Assembly: GCA_030434875.1 (NCBI GenBank)
Contig: JAUISW010000001.1
Span: 2,181,501-2,245,500, forward strand
Reading direction: 5' to 3'
DNA: 64,000 bases
From: Lachnospiraceae bacterium C1.1
GTDB lineage: Bacteria > Bacillota > Clostridia > Lachnospirales > Lachnospiraceae
Position 1 is the stretch's first letter. Every line of letters starts with the position of its first letter. A model generated the notes under the pieces. That model saw nothing but the letters and a program-made list of their open reading frames with translations. It was not told the DNA's origin and ran no database searches. The position numbers were made by a program, and so were the translations under genes. This document shows, piece by piece, positions 9,069 through 17,299 of this stretch.

Positions 9069-10208
9069 ATGTCAATAGAGCTTAATCAAACAAAGGAAAA
9101 CAAATCTTCCCAATGTGAAAATAATGCTAAGATATCAAAAGTAGTATACAAAAAAGTAACTCTTTCGATCGGAATAATAGTTTTTATATCATCTATTATT
9201 TCCCAGGTAATTTCCTCTGCCGTAACTTATAATTACTTAAAATTCACTCACGATGAATTTGAACAACAAAATATCTCCGGCGGGGCAATAGTTACTTCCT
9301 CCATTATAATTTTCCTCGGTATACTCTTCCTTGCCTGTATATGTATAGGCACCATATGCAGCTTTATTATAGTTAAGCTTCCGTTAAAACCCCTGTCGGC
9401 CATGATAGAATTCATTAACCGGCTTTCCGACGGAGATTTCTCAGCCAGGCTTTCTCTCCCCGGTAAAGAAATAGGCTATAAACCTTTTGCCAGCGTGATC
9501 TGCGCATTGAACCGCCTCGCCGAGGAACTTGAGAACAATGAAATGTTTAAATCCGATTTCATCAATAACTTTTCCCATGAGTTCAAAACCCCTATTGTCT
9601 CGATAAAAGGCTTTGCCAAACTCCTGAAAAACGGGAATCTGTCAGAAGAGGATAAAGAAAGCTATCTGGACATAATAATTGAAGAATCCAACCGGCTTTC
9701 CAATCTTTCAGAGAATGTCCTTAACTTAAGCAAACTTGAAAAACAAACTATCCAGACCAGTAATATAAATTTCAACTTTGCAGAACTCGTTCGGCGTGAT
9801 ATCCTCATGCTCGAGTCCAAATGGTCCTCAAAAGATATCAGTTTTGATATAGACCTCGATGAAATAAGCTATTTTGGAGATGCCAATCTGTTAAGCCAGA
9901 TATGCATAAATCTCATCGATAACGCCATAAAATTCTCACCTAAAAAAGGTGATATACGCATAAGTCTGAAGCGGTCCGACAGTGAAGACCATACTTTGGT
10001 ACTAGTAGTTTCAGATAATGGTATAGGAATGGATAAAGAAGCCTTAGCCCGTATGTATGACAAATTTTATCAGGCAGATCATTCTCATTCCACCGAAGGA
10101 AACGGTCTCGGACTCACTGTTGTAAAACGTATTGTTGATATCTATTCCGGATCTATCGAAGTAAAATCAGCCCCCAATGAAGGCTGCAGTTTTACAGTCA
10201 CATTATAA
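9069..10208 (+). CDS. Sensor histidine kinase (HAMP-HisKA-HATPase)
   Basis: 379 residues, start ATG 9069 with CGGAG upstream. Two transmembrane segments (about 31-55 and 74-101) flank a very short extracellular loop of about 20 residues. A HAMP region follows to about 155, then HisKA with phospho-acceptor His170 (NNFSHEFKTP), and an ATPase domain with N box (DNAIKFSP), G1 (DNGIGM) and G2 (GNGLGL). The tiny sensor loop suggests that it senses membrane stress or a partner protein rather than binding a soluble ligand (inference). Forms an operon with the response regulator; terminator at 10220. Confidence 0.93.
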   Translation: MSIELNQTKENKSSQCENNAKISKVVYKKVTLSIGIIVFISSIISQVISSAVTYNYLKFTHDEFEQQNISGGAIVTSSIIIFLGILFLACICIGTICSFIIVKLPLKPLSAMIEFINRLSDGDFSARLSLPGKEIGYKPFASVICALNRLAEELENNEMFKSDFINNFSHEFKTPIVSIKGFAKLLKNGNLSEEDKESYLDIIIEESNRLSNLSENVLNLSKLEKQTIQTSNINFNFAELVRRDILMLESKWSSKDISFDIDLDEISYFGDANLLSQICINLIDNAIKFSPKKGDIRISLKRSDSEDHTLVLVVSDNGIGMDKEALARMYDKFYQADHSHSTEGNGLGLTVVKRIVDIYSGSIEVKSAPNEGCSFTVTL

Positions 10209-10219
10209 ATCTGTTCCCC

Positions 10220-10278
10220 AGCCGGCTTCGTCGTTAGCATTCCCAAATAAAAGCTATCGACGGACTCCGGCTTTTTTC
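10220..10278 (+). terminator. Intrinsic terminator of the two-component operon
   Basis: AGCCGG (10220-10225) pairs with CCGGCT (10267-10272). Inner arms CGTCGTTAGC and GCTATCGACG pair imperfectly. T5 run follows. Confidence 0.8.
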
Positions 10279-10452
10279 TTTCCATATTATACCATAGTAT
10301 ATTTATTAAATCGTTATTAATTTTAAGACAATTTTTATTTCATTATAATTTTCTTTAGAAATAAAAAAGTGCCTTCGGCACTTCAACTCCCCTGCCCCTC
10401 ACTCATGAGGGGTGGGGTTTTCTTTTGCTCCATTTTCATTCATAATAGTTAT

Positions 10453-11601
10453 ATGAACATACTGCAAAAAATCTTTACCGACTACTATGAAACAATTATT
10501 TTCACAATGAAACCTCGCTCATCTGTCATTGAAAACATCGACAAGATGATTAATTGTGGCAATCCAGACTTTGGTGGTGCCATGTATGGATGCCCGGATT
10601 GCGGAAAACTTAAATTTGTTCCCTTTCGCTGTCACAGCCGCTTTTGTCCTTCATGCGGAAATAAGTATTCCATGGAACGCACCACCAACATGTCATTCAA
10701 GCTGATCAAGGTCAATCATAGACATTGCGTTTTTACCATTGCCGAAGATCTAAGGATTTACTTTTTACAGGATCGTTCTTTACTTAACTGCCTGTTTCAT
10801 GCTGTTAACAGTGTTATTTCCCATATGTTCCGCAAAATAAATAAATCAAAAAATTTCACTCCCGGTTTTATCATGGTCCTGCACACTTTCGGACGTGATC
10901 TAAAATGGAATCCGCATATTCACTGTCTAATATCTGAAGGCGGTTACAGTGACAACGGCGAATGGCGAAACGTAACTCATTTTAATTACAAGCTTCTTCG
11001 CAGTTCATTTCAAACTGCACTTTTAAATGAATTAGAACCTTATCTTGGCTCTTCCTTTAAGAAAGTCAAAGCTGCCTGTTATGACAAAAATAAACAGGGC
11101 TTCTATGTTTATGCCAAGCCCAACAAATGCAACCCTACCACCGTAATTAAATACATTGGACGTTACCTTGGCAGACCTGTCATTGCAACTTCACGTATTG
11201 ACAAATATGACGGTGATTATGTCACTTTCCACTACAACCGCCACGAAGATGACAAATATGTAGAAGAAACCATCCCTGCAACCGAGTTCATTGAACGTCT
11301 GATACGGCATATACCTGAAAAACACTTTAAGATGATACGTTATGGTGGTATTTATGCCCGTCACAGAGACATTGACAAAAATCTTAACCGCGCCATTTCA
11401 AAAGAAAAGCACTCATTTCTTCGTGGCTTCAATAAATGGCGTACTGCACAGCTTTCCGCGTTCGGATATGATCCTCTAAAATGCGATTGCGGTTCAACAA
11501 TGCTGTTCCTGGAACTATATTTTAATCATAAGCGCGTTTCTCTTGAAGAACTATACGAGAAAGCCATGTCCAAGTCTCGTGGATTGCGTTCATCTGCATA
11601 A
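10453..11601 (+). CDS. IS91-type HUH transposase
   Basis: 382 residues from ATG 10453; a longer in-frame GTG start at 10369 lies inside a hairpin and is rejected. N-terminal zinc-binding domain with Cys47, Cys50, Cys60, Cys65 and Cys68 (CPDCG, RCHSRFCPSCG). The HUH metal-binding motif His155-Ile-His157 (WNPHIHC) and the nicking-tyrosine motif KYIGRYLGRP (Tyr234, Tyr238) are both intact. This single-strand transposase would move the element by rolling-circle replication. The coding frame is complete, so it may be active. No clear ribosome site precedes the ATG. Confidence 0.9.
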   Translation: MNILQKIFTDYYETIIFTMKPRSSVIENIDKMINCGNPDFGGAMYGCPDCGKLKFVPFRCHSRFCPSCGNKYSMERTTNMSFKLIKVNHRHCVFTIAEDLRIYFLQDRSLLNCLFHAVNSVISHMFRKINKSKNFTPGFIMVLHTFGRDLKWNPHIHCLISEGGYSDNGEWRNVTHFNYKLLRSSFQTALLNELEPYLGSSFKKVKAACYDKNKQGFYVYAKPNKCNPTTVIKYIGRYLGRPVIATSRIDKYDGDYVTFHYNRHEDDKYVEETIPATEFIERLIRHIPEKHFKMIRYGGIYARHRDIDKNLNRAISKEKHSFLRGFNKWRTAQLSAFGYDPLKCDCGSTMLFLELYFNHKRVSLEELYEKAMSKSRGLRSSA

Positions 11602-11651
11602 CTTTATTAATCCGACTATACTTGGTATAATCCTTTCAGGAGGATACCAAC

Positions 11652-11825
11652 ATGAAACAAAACATTGAGAAACTGCGCAAAAAGTACATGGATAACCCAC
11701 CAGAAGGTTTTTCTCCCAAGGACATTCGCAATATGAGCGAGGATGAACTTTTGGATTTGGATTATTTCTTAAATGATGACGAACTTGATGACGATTTTGG
11801 AGAAGATGGTTTCTACATCTTTTAA
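11652..11825 (+). CDS. Small acidic protein (57 residues) following the transposase
   Basis: ATG 11652 with a strong ribosome site GGAGG at 11639-11643; a TATAAT-like hexamer lies just upstream (about 11626). The product starts MKQNIEKLRKKYMDNPPEG and ends in a strongly acidic tail (DELDDDFGEDGFYIF). No family is recognised. Its position inside the element suggests an accessory of the insertion sequence; the acidic character would fit a protein that masks a DNA-binding surface, but that is speculation. Confidence 0.65.
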   Translation: MKQNIEKLRKKYMDNPPEGFSPKDIRNMSEDELLDLDYFLNDDELDDDFGEDGFYIF

Positions 11826-11929
11826 TTTCCATACCGTCTGTTTGTCATGCATTCCTTCATTATTCATTTCAATTTAATGTCCGAACGTACGTTAGGATTT
11901 GTTGTCCAAAAAATTGGAATTTCCTATAA

Positions 11930-11976
11930 AGTAAAAAATAAGCTTGATTTATCCGTTACCGGACAAATCAAGCCTT
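11930..11976 (-). terminator. Terminator of the tRNA operon
   Basis: On the minus strand GGCTTGATTTGTCCG pairs with CGGATAAATCAAGCT around a GTAA loop (one bulge/mismatch), followed by TATTTTTTAC. It lies just after tRNA-Lys. Confidence 0.85.
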
Positions 11977-11982
11977 TCTAAC

Positions 11983-12055
11983 TGAGACACGCGGGATTTG
12001 AACCCGCGACACCCTGATTAAAAGTCAGGTGCTCTACCAACTGAGCTAGTATCTC
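11983..12055 (-). tRNA. tRNA-Lys (anticodon TTT)
   Basis: 73 bases. Acceptor GAGATAC/GTGTCTC with one G-U pair; anticodon stem CTGAC/GTCAG-type around TTT; T-arm GCGGGTTCAAATCCCGC. CCA is not encoded. Last gene of the six-tRNA cluster. Confidence 0.95.
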
Positions 12056-12091
12056 ATATTATTTAATTAACAACTCGCGTGAAAACGCTAG

Positions 12092-12163
12092 CAGGGCTAG
12101 CTGGATTCGAACCAGCGAGTGCAGCAGTCAAAGTGCTGTGCCTTACCGCTTGGCGATAGCCCC
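12092..12163 (-). tRNA. tRNA-Gln (anticodon TTG)
   Basis: 72 bases. Anticodon stem CAGCA/TGCTG with loop CTTTGAC; T-arm GCTGG/CCAGC; acceptor GGGGCTA/TAGCCCT with a terminal G-U pair; discriminator G. No encoded CCA. Confidence 0.93.
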
Positions 12164-12191
12164 AAACGGAATAACATTCATTTTGAAAGCG

Positions 12192-12266
12192 GGTGGAATA
12201 AGGGACTCGAACCCTTGATCTCCAGATCCACAATCTGGCGCGTTAACCAACTACGCCAATCCCACC
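12192..12266 (-). tRNA. tRNA-His (anticodon GTG)
   Basis: 75 bases including the extra G(-1) opposite discriminator C73, the tRNA-His identity pair. Anticodon stem CCAGA/TCTGG; acceptor GTGGGAT/ATTCCAC. Confidence 0.95.
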
Positions 12267-12292
12267 ATGTGTAAGACTTTAAGTCTTAACAG

Positions 12293-12366
12293 TGTGCCTG
12301 CAGGGATTCGAACCCTGGACCCTCGGCTTAGAAGGCCGATGCTCTATCCAGCTGAGCTACAGACAC
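12293..12366 (-). tRNA. tRNA-Arg (anticodon TCT)
   Basis: 74 bases. Acceptor GTGTCTG/CAGGCAC; anticodon stem TCGGC/GCCGA with loop CTTCTAA; reads AGA/AGG. Confidence 0.95.
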
Positions 12367-12392
12367 ATAAACGAAAAATAGGCAAAAATGTA

Positions 12393-12463
12393 AGCGGGTG
12401 ATGGGAATCGAACCCACGTATCCAGCTTGGAAGGCTGGTGTTCTACCATTGAACTACACCCGC
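12393..12463 (-). tRNA. tRNA-Gly (anticodon TCC)
   Basis: 71 bases. Acceptor GCGGGTG/CACCCGC; anticodon stem CCAGC/GCTGG with loop CTTCCAA. Confidence 0.95.
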
Positions 12464-12487
12464 AGTGTTTCTTTAGTCCGAATTAAA

Positions 12488-12562
12488 TCGGGGTGACAGG
12501 ATTCGAACCTGCGACCTCCTGGTCCCAAACCAGGCGCTCTAGCCAAACTGAGCCACACCCCG
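12488..12562 (-). tRNA. tRNA-Pro (anticodon TGG)
   Basis: 75 bases. Acceptor CGGGGTG/CACCCCG; anticodon stem CCTGG/CCAGG with loop TTTGGGA. First gene of the cluster, 34 bases after the expected transcription start. Confidence 0.95.
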
Positions 12563-12602
12563 TTTCCTTGGAACCTCATGTCCAATCCGTGACGCAAGAA
12601 AT

Positions 12603-12631
12603 ATTATATCTTCACTTGCCAATAAAGTCAA
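12603..12631 (-). promoter_or_regulatory. Near-consensus promoter of the tRNA operon
   Basis: Minus strand: TTGACT (12626-12631), 17-base spacer, TATAAT (12603-12608). It is the closest match to the sigma-A consensus noticed in the window and drives six tRNAs ending at the 11930-11976 terminator. Confidence 0.9.
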
Positions 12632-12660
12632 CACTTTTTTTGAATTTTTTTTATTTTTTT

Positions 12661-13140
12661 TCAAAAATATTTGATTGCAATCTGAAACCCGCTATTTTCG
12701 CGGCTTTCCAGGATTATGTAGGATGGATTTCTGCCCTCTTGTCTTGGATAAGATAAGCTTCCCGGGTTCATTACGGTCAGATTTCCCTCTTTTGCAATAT
12801 AAGGTTTATGAGTGTGACCATAAATTGCATAGTCTGCCCCCCTGCTCTCCGCTTCTTCCCGAAAACGATCCGGTCCCATGGAGACTCCATACCTGTGTCC
12901 ATGAGACATAAAGAATTTATATCCCTCTATCTTAAATACAAGCTCTTCCGGCAAGCGTGAAAAATAGTCATTGTTTCCCATGACTATCTTACACTCACAA
13001 CCTGCCAGCTCTGCTATATCTTCTTCTCCATCCTCGACATCCCCTGCATGCAGGAGAAGATCAAACGGTCTCTCCTTCATTATGACCTTCCTCAGAATGT
13101 CATGTCTTCCATGTGTATCACTTACTACCAGTATTTTCAT
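12661..13140 (-). CDS. YfcE/MJ0936-family metallophosphoesterase
   Basis: 159 residues, the size of compact metal-dependent phosphodiesterases. Metal-binding motifs in order: SDTHG (8-12), GDVED (33-37), GNND (GNNDYF, about 55), SHGHRYG (about 79-85) and GHTH (about 108-111). Cytoplasmic; substrate is probably a phosphodiester, but family members differ. The start lies 23 bases inside the end of the XTP pyrophosphatase gene, so it is translationally coupled and last in a four-gene operon. Confidence 0.9.
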   Translation of the reverse strand: MKILVVSDTHGRHDILRKVIMKERPFDLLLHAGDVEDGEEDIAELAGCECKIVMGNNDYFSRLPEELVFKIEGYKFFMSHGHRYGVSMGPDRFREEAESRGADYAIYGHTHKPYIAKEGNLTVMNPGSLSYPRQEGRNPSYIILESRENSGFQIAIKYF

Positions 13141-13735
13141 ATTCTTCTATCAATTCCTTCATTGCTCTTAAAGCTTTGCCTCTGTGGCTTTCTTCGTTCT
13201 TGACCTCAGGCGGAAGCTCTGAGGTCGTTTTACCATATTTAGGCAGTATAAATATAGGGTCATAACCAAAGCCGTTCTCACCGTGCTCTGCATAGCCTAT
13301 ACGACCCTCCATGACACCACGCACTACTTTCTCACTTCCGTCCGGAAATACCGCTGCAACAGCGCATACAAAGCGTGCTGTACGTTTCTCATCCGGCACG
13401 CCCTCAAGTCTATCTATTATGGCATTATTCTTTATATGGTAAGACGTATCTTCTCCCATATATCTTGCAGAATATATACCCGGTTCTCCTCCGAGTGCAT
13501 CCACCTCCAGTCCGGAATCATCAGCAAGAACCAGTCCGCCTGATATTTTCCATATACTGCGCGCTTTTATGAGTGAATTTTCTTCAAAAGTTTTTCCATC
13601 TTCAACTATATCCGTTTCGATACCAGCATCTTTCATGGATTCGACCGGAATTGAAAAGCCCTCTAAGATCTCATTGATCTCTCTGACCTTATTTTTATTT
13701 CCGGTAGCAAATATTATCCTGTCAATTGTTTTCAT
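13118..13735 (-). CDS. rdgB: XTP/dITP (non-canonical purine NTP) pyrophosphatase
   Basis: 205 residues from ATG 13735 (a TTG two codons earlier, nearer to AGGA, is possible). RdgB/HAM1 family: FATGNKNKVREI substrate loop at the N-terminus, catalytic region LADDSGLEVDALGGEPGIYSAR, GFGYDPIF and SHRGKALRAMKEL at the C-terminus. It removes dITP/XTP from the nucleotide pool. Overlaps the amidase gene upstream and the phosphodiesterase downstream; RdgB-YfcE adjacency is a common pairing in clostridia. Confidence 0.95.
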   Translation of the reverse strand: MKTIDRIIFATGNKNKVREINEILEGFSIPVESMKDAGIETDIVEDGKTFEENSLIKARSIWKISGGLVLADDSGLEVDALGGEPGIYSARYMGEDTSYHIKNNAIIDRLEGVPDEKRTARFVCAVAAVFPDGSEKVVRGVMEGRIGYAEHGENGFGYDPIFILPKYGKTTSELPPEVKNEESHRGKALRAMKELIEEYENTGSK

Positions 13736-14726
13736 TTGCAAAATATTCCTTTATAGTCTCTGTCAAAGCCTCCGATGCCTTCTCCATATAAGCATCCTCA
13801 GACATCAGAAGAGCTTCTTTTTTATTGGTAATATATCCAAGCTCCAGCATTATTGTTTTAGAGTTTAAATTCCTCATAAGCGAAATATTAGTTCCATCTT
13901 TCCAGCCGGCATCCTTTTCCGAGCATTTTTCGGCTATATTTGACGAAAAAGCTTCAGCAAGGGCTCTGTCTGCTGACAACGACAAAGCAGTTATTCCTGT
14001 AGTGGTACGGCTTTTTGAATCTGCGCCAACATGAATACTGACAACCAGATCCGCACTTACGGAATTTATAAAAGATAATCTTTCTTCATCCGAAAGATTA
14101 GTATCTTTCTCTCTCGTATAATATATTCCTATATCATCCGAAAAAAGTGTCTTATGGAGTTTTTCAACCACACCATTAACTATATCCTTTTCGGCTTTAC
14201 CATAAGCTGTTGTTCCGCTATCATCTCCTCCATGACCCGGATCGATCACAAGGATATGATCATAAATATCCCTCGGACTTACAAATTTTATAAAAAGCTT
14301 ATCGTCCCTGATCTCCGTCACAGGCTCAACTATTTCCTCTGACTCAAATACTATTGAAGCTGTTCCTTCCTCGAAACCATATTTGATATTTGTTATCCTT
14401 TTCATTTCTCCGGAAAAAAGATTTTTATGATAAAAATCCTGCTCTACAGGACTGATATTCACTGTGATCCGCCTTCCGCTGTGATTTTTACTGACCGTGA
14501 CATTTTCTTCTCCAAAATCATCCGGAAGCGGAATTGTGACATATCCTGCCCTGTCACCGCTTCTCTCTGCCAGAGAGCTGTTGTCAGTATATTCACCATC
14601 AGTCTGGTTGAACACACCTCTCTCCCTTGCAAATCCAATAGAAATATCATTTCCCGAAAAAATAAAATATATCATTGAAGAAAAAGCCAGAATAAAGAAT
14701 ATCAGAAAACCTGCTGTTTTCTTCAT
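13722..14726 (-). CDS. N-acetylmuramoyl-L-alanine amidase (Amidase_3)
   Basis: 334 residues. N-terminal signal-anchor (about 5-24), then an unassigned beta-rich region (an AMIN-like role is possible) to about 155, and a zinc amidase domain: first ligand in VIDPGHGGDDSGT, Glu in KAEKDIV, second His in VVSIHVGAD, and the catalytic Glu in TIMLELGYITNKKE. It cuts the peptide side chain from peptidoglycan outside the membrane. The start overlaps the methyltransferase stop by 4 bases (ATGA). Confidence 0.92.
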   Translation of the reverse strand: MKKTAGFLIFFILAFSSMIYFIFSGNDISIGFARERGVFNQTDGEYTDNSSLAERSGDRAGYVTIPLPDDFGEENVTVSKNHSGRRITVNISPVEQDFYHKNLFSGEMKRITNIKYGFEEGTASIVFESEEIVEPVTEIRDDKLFIKFVSPRDIYDHILVIDPGHGGDDSGTTAYGKAEKDIVNGVVEKLHKTLFSDDIGIYYTREKDTNLSDEERLSFINSVSADLVVSIHVGADSKSRTTTGITALSLSADRALAEAFSSNIAEKCSEKDAGWKDGTNISLMRNLNSKTIMLELGYITNKKEALLMSEDAYMEKASEALTETIKEYFANENN

Positions 14727-15883
14727 CTGTCATTCTCCTTAGGTCTTCTGGGCGGCTTAGGTCCTGGATACATATAGTAATAAGTTTTTATCATACCATT
14801 ATATATTTTCCGGTTCTTCTGGGCTTTCTGTCCAAAGCTCTTTTCCATATCCTCATACGAGGAAATAATATATACAGACCAGCTGTCAAGCGCCCTGCAT
14901 GCAGCTCCAAAATCCCTGTATATCGGGATGAGGCTTTCCTTATCCTCAAGTCTTTCTCCATAAGGCGGATTTGTAACTATAAATCCGTATTTCTTAGGGT
15001 GTGAAAGCTCTTTTGCAGGTCTCTGCTGGAAATGGATCAATTTTTCCACCCCTGCTCTTTCAGCATTGGAACGTGCCACCTTTATTATTTCAGGATCTAT
15101 GTCATATCCCTGGATTTCGGTATCTATATCCGTTACTACAAGGCTCTGTGCTTCATCTATCGCATCATACCATACTTTTCTCGGAACAAGCTCCTTCCAG
15201 CTCTCCGCTGTAAATTCCCTGTCCAGTCCGGGTGCTATATTTGCTGCGATCATTGCTGCCTCTATAGGTATGGTACCGCTGCCGCAGAAAGGATCTACAA
15301 GTATCCTGTCTTTTTTCCATGGTGTGAGCATTATAAGGGCTGCCGCCAGATTTTCAGCTATTGGCGCAACGCCCTGCATTTTTCTGTAGCCTCTCTTATG
15401 AAGCGAGTCTCCTGTACTGTCAAGCGCAACAGTGACCCTGTCCTTATACAAAAATACTCTTACCGGATATTCGTCTCCATCCTCTTCAAATCGTTCAAGA
15501 TGGTAGGTCATCTTCATCTTCTCTACCATTGCCTTTTTCATTATGGACTGAATATCTGAAGGGCTGAAAAGCTTTGATTTCACCGTTGATGCTTTTTTTA
15601 CCCAGAACTTTGCGTTCTTCGGAAGAAATTCCTCCCAGGGCAAAGCCTTAGTGCCTTCAAAAAGCTCATCATAACTGCGTGCTTCAAACTCACCGACTTC
15701 TATCAAAACCCTTTCTGCGGTTCTGAGTCCGATATTCGCACGTGCAACAGCTTCAGCATCTCCTGCGAAAGTCACCCTTCCGTCATCTGTTCTTACAATT
15801 TCATATCCTAATTCAGTTACTTCTCTTTTTAATACTGCTTCCAGTCCAAAGTGACATGGAGCTATAAGGTTAAATTTTCTCAT
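14723..15883 (-). CDS. THUMP-domain class I SAM-dependent RNA methyltransferase (RlmL/YpsC-like)
   Basis: 386 residues from ATG 15883 (MRKFNLIAPCHFGLE). A longer in-frame start at 15955 falls inside the upstream terminator hairpin and is rejected. N-terminal THUMP/ferredoxin-like region (about 1-165), then the UPF0020 methyltransferase domain with SAM loop VDPFCGSGTIPIEAA and catalytic motif TNPPYGERL. Expected to make an N2-methylguanosine in 23S rRNA. First gene of the operon with amidase, rdgB and phosphodiesterase. Confidence 0.92.
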   Translation of the reverse strand: MRKFNLIAPCHFGLEAVLKREVTELGYEIVRTDDGRVTFAGDAEAVARANIGLRTAERVLIEVGEFEARSYDELFEGTKALPWEEFLPKNAKFWVKKASTVKSKLFSPSDIQSIMKKAMVEKMKMTYHLERFEEDGDEYPVRVFLYKDRVTVALDSTGDSLHKRGYRKMQGVAPIAENLAAALIMLTPWKKDRILVDPFCGSGTIPIEAAMIAANIAPGLDREFTAESWKELVPRKVWYDAIDEAQSLVVTDIDTEIQGYDIDPEIIKVARSNAERAGVEKLIHFQQRPAKELSHPKKYGFIVTNPPYGERLEDKESLIPIYRDFGAACRALDSWSVYIISSYEDMEKSFGQKAQKNRKIYNGMIKTYYYMYPGPKPPRRPKENDR

Positions 15884-15940
15884 GTTTTTAATTTTAGTCA
15901 GAGCCTCCGCTTTCGTCAACAAATATATTTTTATACAAAG

Positions 15941-15969
15941 AAAAAACCCCGACACAAGTGTCGGGGTTT
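15941..15969 (-). terminator. Intrinsic terminator after the orphan gene at 16118
   Basis: Perfect 12-bp stem AAACCCCGACAC (15944-15955) / GTGTCGGGGTTT (15958-15969) with a 2-base gap, followed on the minus strand by TTTTTTC. The 150 bases between it and 16118 hold nothing else recognisable. Confidence 0.85.
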
Positions 15970-16117
15970 CATGAGGGGAGTATAAATATTTATAAAGGGG
16001 TTATCATAAAAAGAATTATTGAAGGGTTAACTCTTTTTACGTCGATTATAATATCATGCTCCAATATAATTAGCAACTGTTTTTTTGTTCAAAATATTAT
16101 TTCAAAAGTTGATTTTT

Positions 16118-16699
16118 TTACGCCTGACTTACGGGATAGGCTTCCGGCAAGAGTTCGCAGTATCCCTCCATTAGAATTTTAAACTCTTCAAATGTAAATT
16201 TTGCACGAAATTCTTCCAGTTTTTCAATCTTATGATTTTTATGCGGATTTTTTCTATCCTTTGCAAAATAATGCTTTGCATTCCAGAATCCCATATCTGT
16301 AAATCTGGTAATGTCATTAAAAGCTATGGTCTTTGCCTCTATATCAACCTCCGGATGTGTATGGATCACAGCATGTCTCATTCTCAGAAGAAGAGTCTTC
16401 GCATTTACCTCTTCATTTAAGTTGAGAACTCTGAAATATCCATCATAAAATCCACGTGCAAAATAACTGTCAACTATATCCCCGTTTTCTTTATCGCCGT
16501 GTTTCTTAAGAAGCTCATCAGCCTTTGAGCCTTCTTTGAACGCCATAGTCTCCGGCAGCAGATCAAAGTCCGCTCCCTTCGGATACATTGTAAGACCCGT
16601 TAAAGCATTTATAAGAGCTGAAAAATCATCAGCCTCCGCACCCTCGAGCATTTTCTTTGTCTTTTCAGCGTAAAGCGCTATCATTTCTCTGTCTTTCAT
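16118..16699 (-). CDS. Hypothetical protein, 193 residues
   Basis: Start ATG 16699 with a GGAGG-like site about 12 bases upstream. Soluble, no signal peptide. Helical N-terminus (MKDREMIALYAEKTKKMLEG), then LTGLTMYPKGADFDLL, a motif RMRHAVIHTHPEVDIEAKTIAFND, and an aromatic C-terminal part. The His-rich HAVIHTHP stretch could bind metal, but I know no family for it. Downstream of the DUF1700 gene with a 50-base gap, so perhaps cotranscribed. Confidence 0.75.
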   Translation of the reverse strand: MKDREMIALYAEKTKKMLEGAEADDFSALINALTGLTMYPKGADFDLLPETMAFKEGSKADELLKKHGDKENGDIVDSYFARGFYDGYFRVLNLNEEVNAKTLLLRMRHAVIHTHPEVDIEAKTIAFNDITRFTDMGFWNAKHYFAKDRKNPHKNHKIEKLEEFRAKFTFEEFKILMEGYCELLPEAYPVSQA

Positions 16700-16748
16700 A
16701 AATTAAAGATAACCTCCGATTTCTGTATATCGTCTACTCTGACGATCT

Positions 16749-17240
16749 TTAGTCCTTAAGCCTCAGCAGGAGGATCAATACAACTATCATAAATACAGGT
16801 CCGAAGAAATAGAAAAGTGCACCTATAGCCTTAAATATCAGAACAAGGAACAGTATGATAACCGTAAGAATTGTAAAAAGTATGAGGGCAGCTTTCCATC
16901 CGCTGAAGATGTGCATATTATTTCTGCCATTTTTCTCTTTTCCGAATCCATACGAATACGTTCTCTTGTTTTCCCTGCCTGTATCAGAATCATAGTCAGC
17001 CTCAGCATAAGAAGATTTTGCCATTGGAGATGAAGTCTCGATTATCGTCTTTGCTATGAGTCTCGGGTCTCCGAGCTTCTCCATTACTTCTTCCTCGCTC
17101 TGCCCTTTCTGTATCTCCGTTGAAATATATTCCTCGTAAAAATTCATATTTTCATTGAAGACCTCCGGCGATACCTCACCGCTCAGAGCTCTTTTTAAGG
17201 CATACAAAAATTCCTGTTTTGTCATATTGTCGTTCTGCAT
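16749..17240 (-). CDS. DUF1700/HAAS-domain membrane protein
   Basis: 163 residues from ATG 17240, chosen because CGGAG lies 5 bases upstream; the longer start lacks a site. The N-terminal 70 residues are the HAAS-type helical domain (TKQEFLYALKRALSG, followed by a helix ending KLGDPRLIAKTI). Two transmembrane segments at the C-terminus (about 113-158) end with RLKD. Such proteins usually partner a PadR regulator, but none is adjacent. It starts 59 bases after the GLUG protein stop and may be the tail of the GLUG/MMPL operon. Confidence 0.8.
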   Translation of the reverse strand: MQNDNMTKQEFLYALKRALSGEVSPEVFNENMNFYEEYISTEIQKGQSEEEVMEKLGDPRLIAKTIIETSSPMAKSSYAEADYDSDTGRENKRTYSYGFGKEKNGRNNMHIFSGWKAALILFTILTVIILFLVLIFKAIGALFYFFGPVFMIVVLILLLRLKD

Positions 17241-17299
17241 AAAACTCCGCTTTCCTGACTGTTTTTTCGCGAGTAAACTCAAATCTGATTATAACACGT

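Larger units (their letters stand above)
10366..11900 (+). mobile_element. IS91-family (HUH) insertion sequence, ends approximate
   Basis: Contains the transposase (10453-11601) and a small acidic ORF (11652-11825). The left side has two tandem hairpins: AAGTGCC-TTC-GGCACTT at 10367-10383, and a terminator-like CCCC/CCCCTCA stem pairing with TGAGGGG/GGGG at 10389-10417 followed by TTTT. The right side has the palindrome AACGTACGTT within TCC...GGA at 11880-11898. IS91 elements end in hairpins and make no target duplication, so exact ends cannot be set from one copy. It lies between the histidine-kinase terminator and the tRNA cluster. Confidence 0.7.

Noticed and set aside
10369..10452. N-terminal extension of the transposase
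   Set aside because: It begins with GTG inside a GTGCC-TTC-GGCAC hairpin and encodes no part of the family domain.
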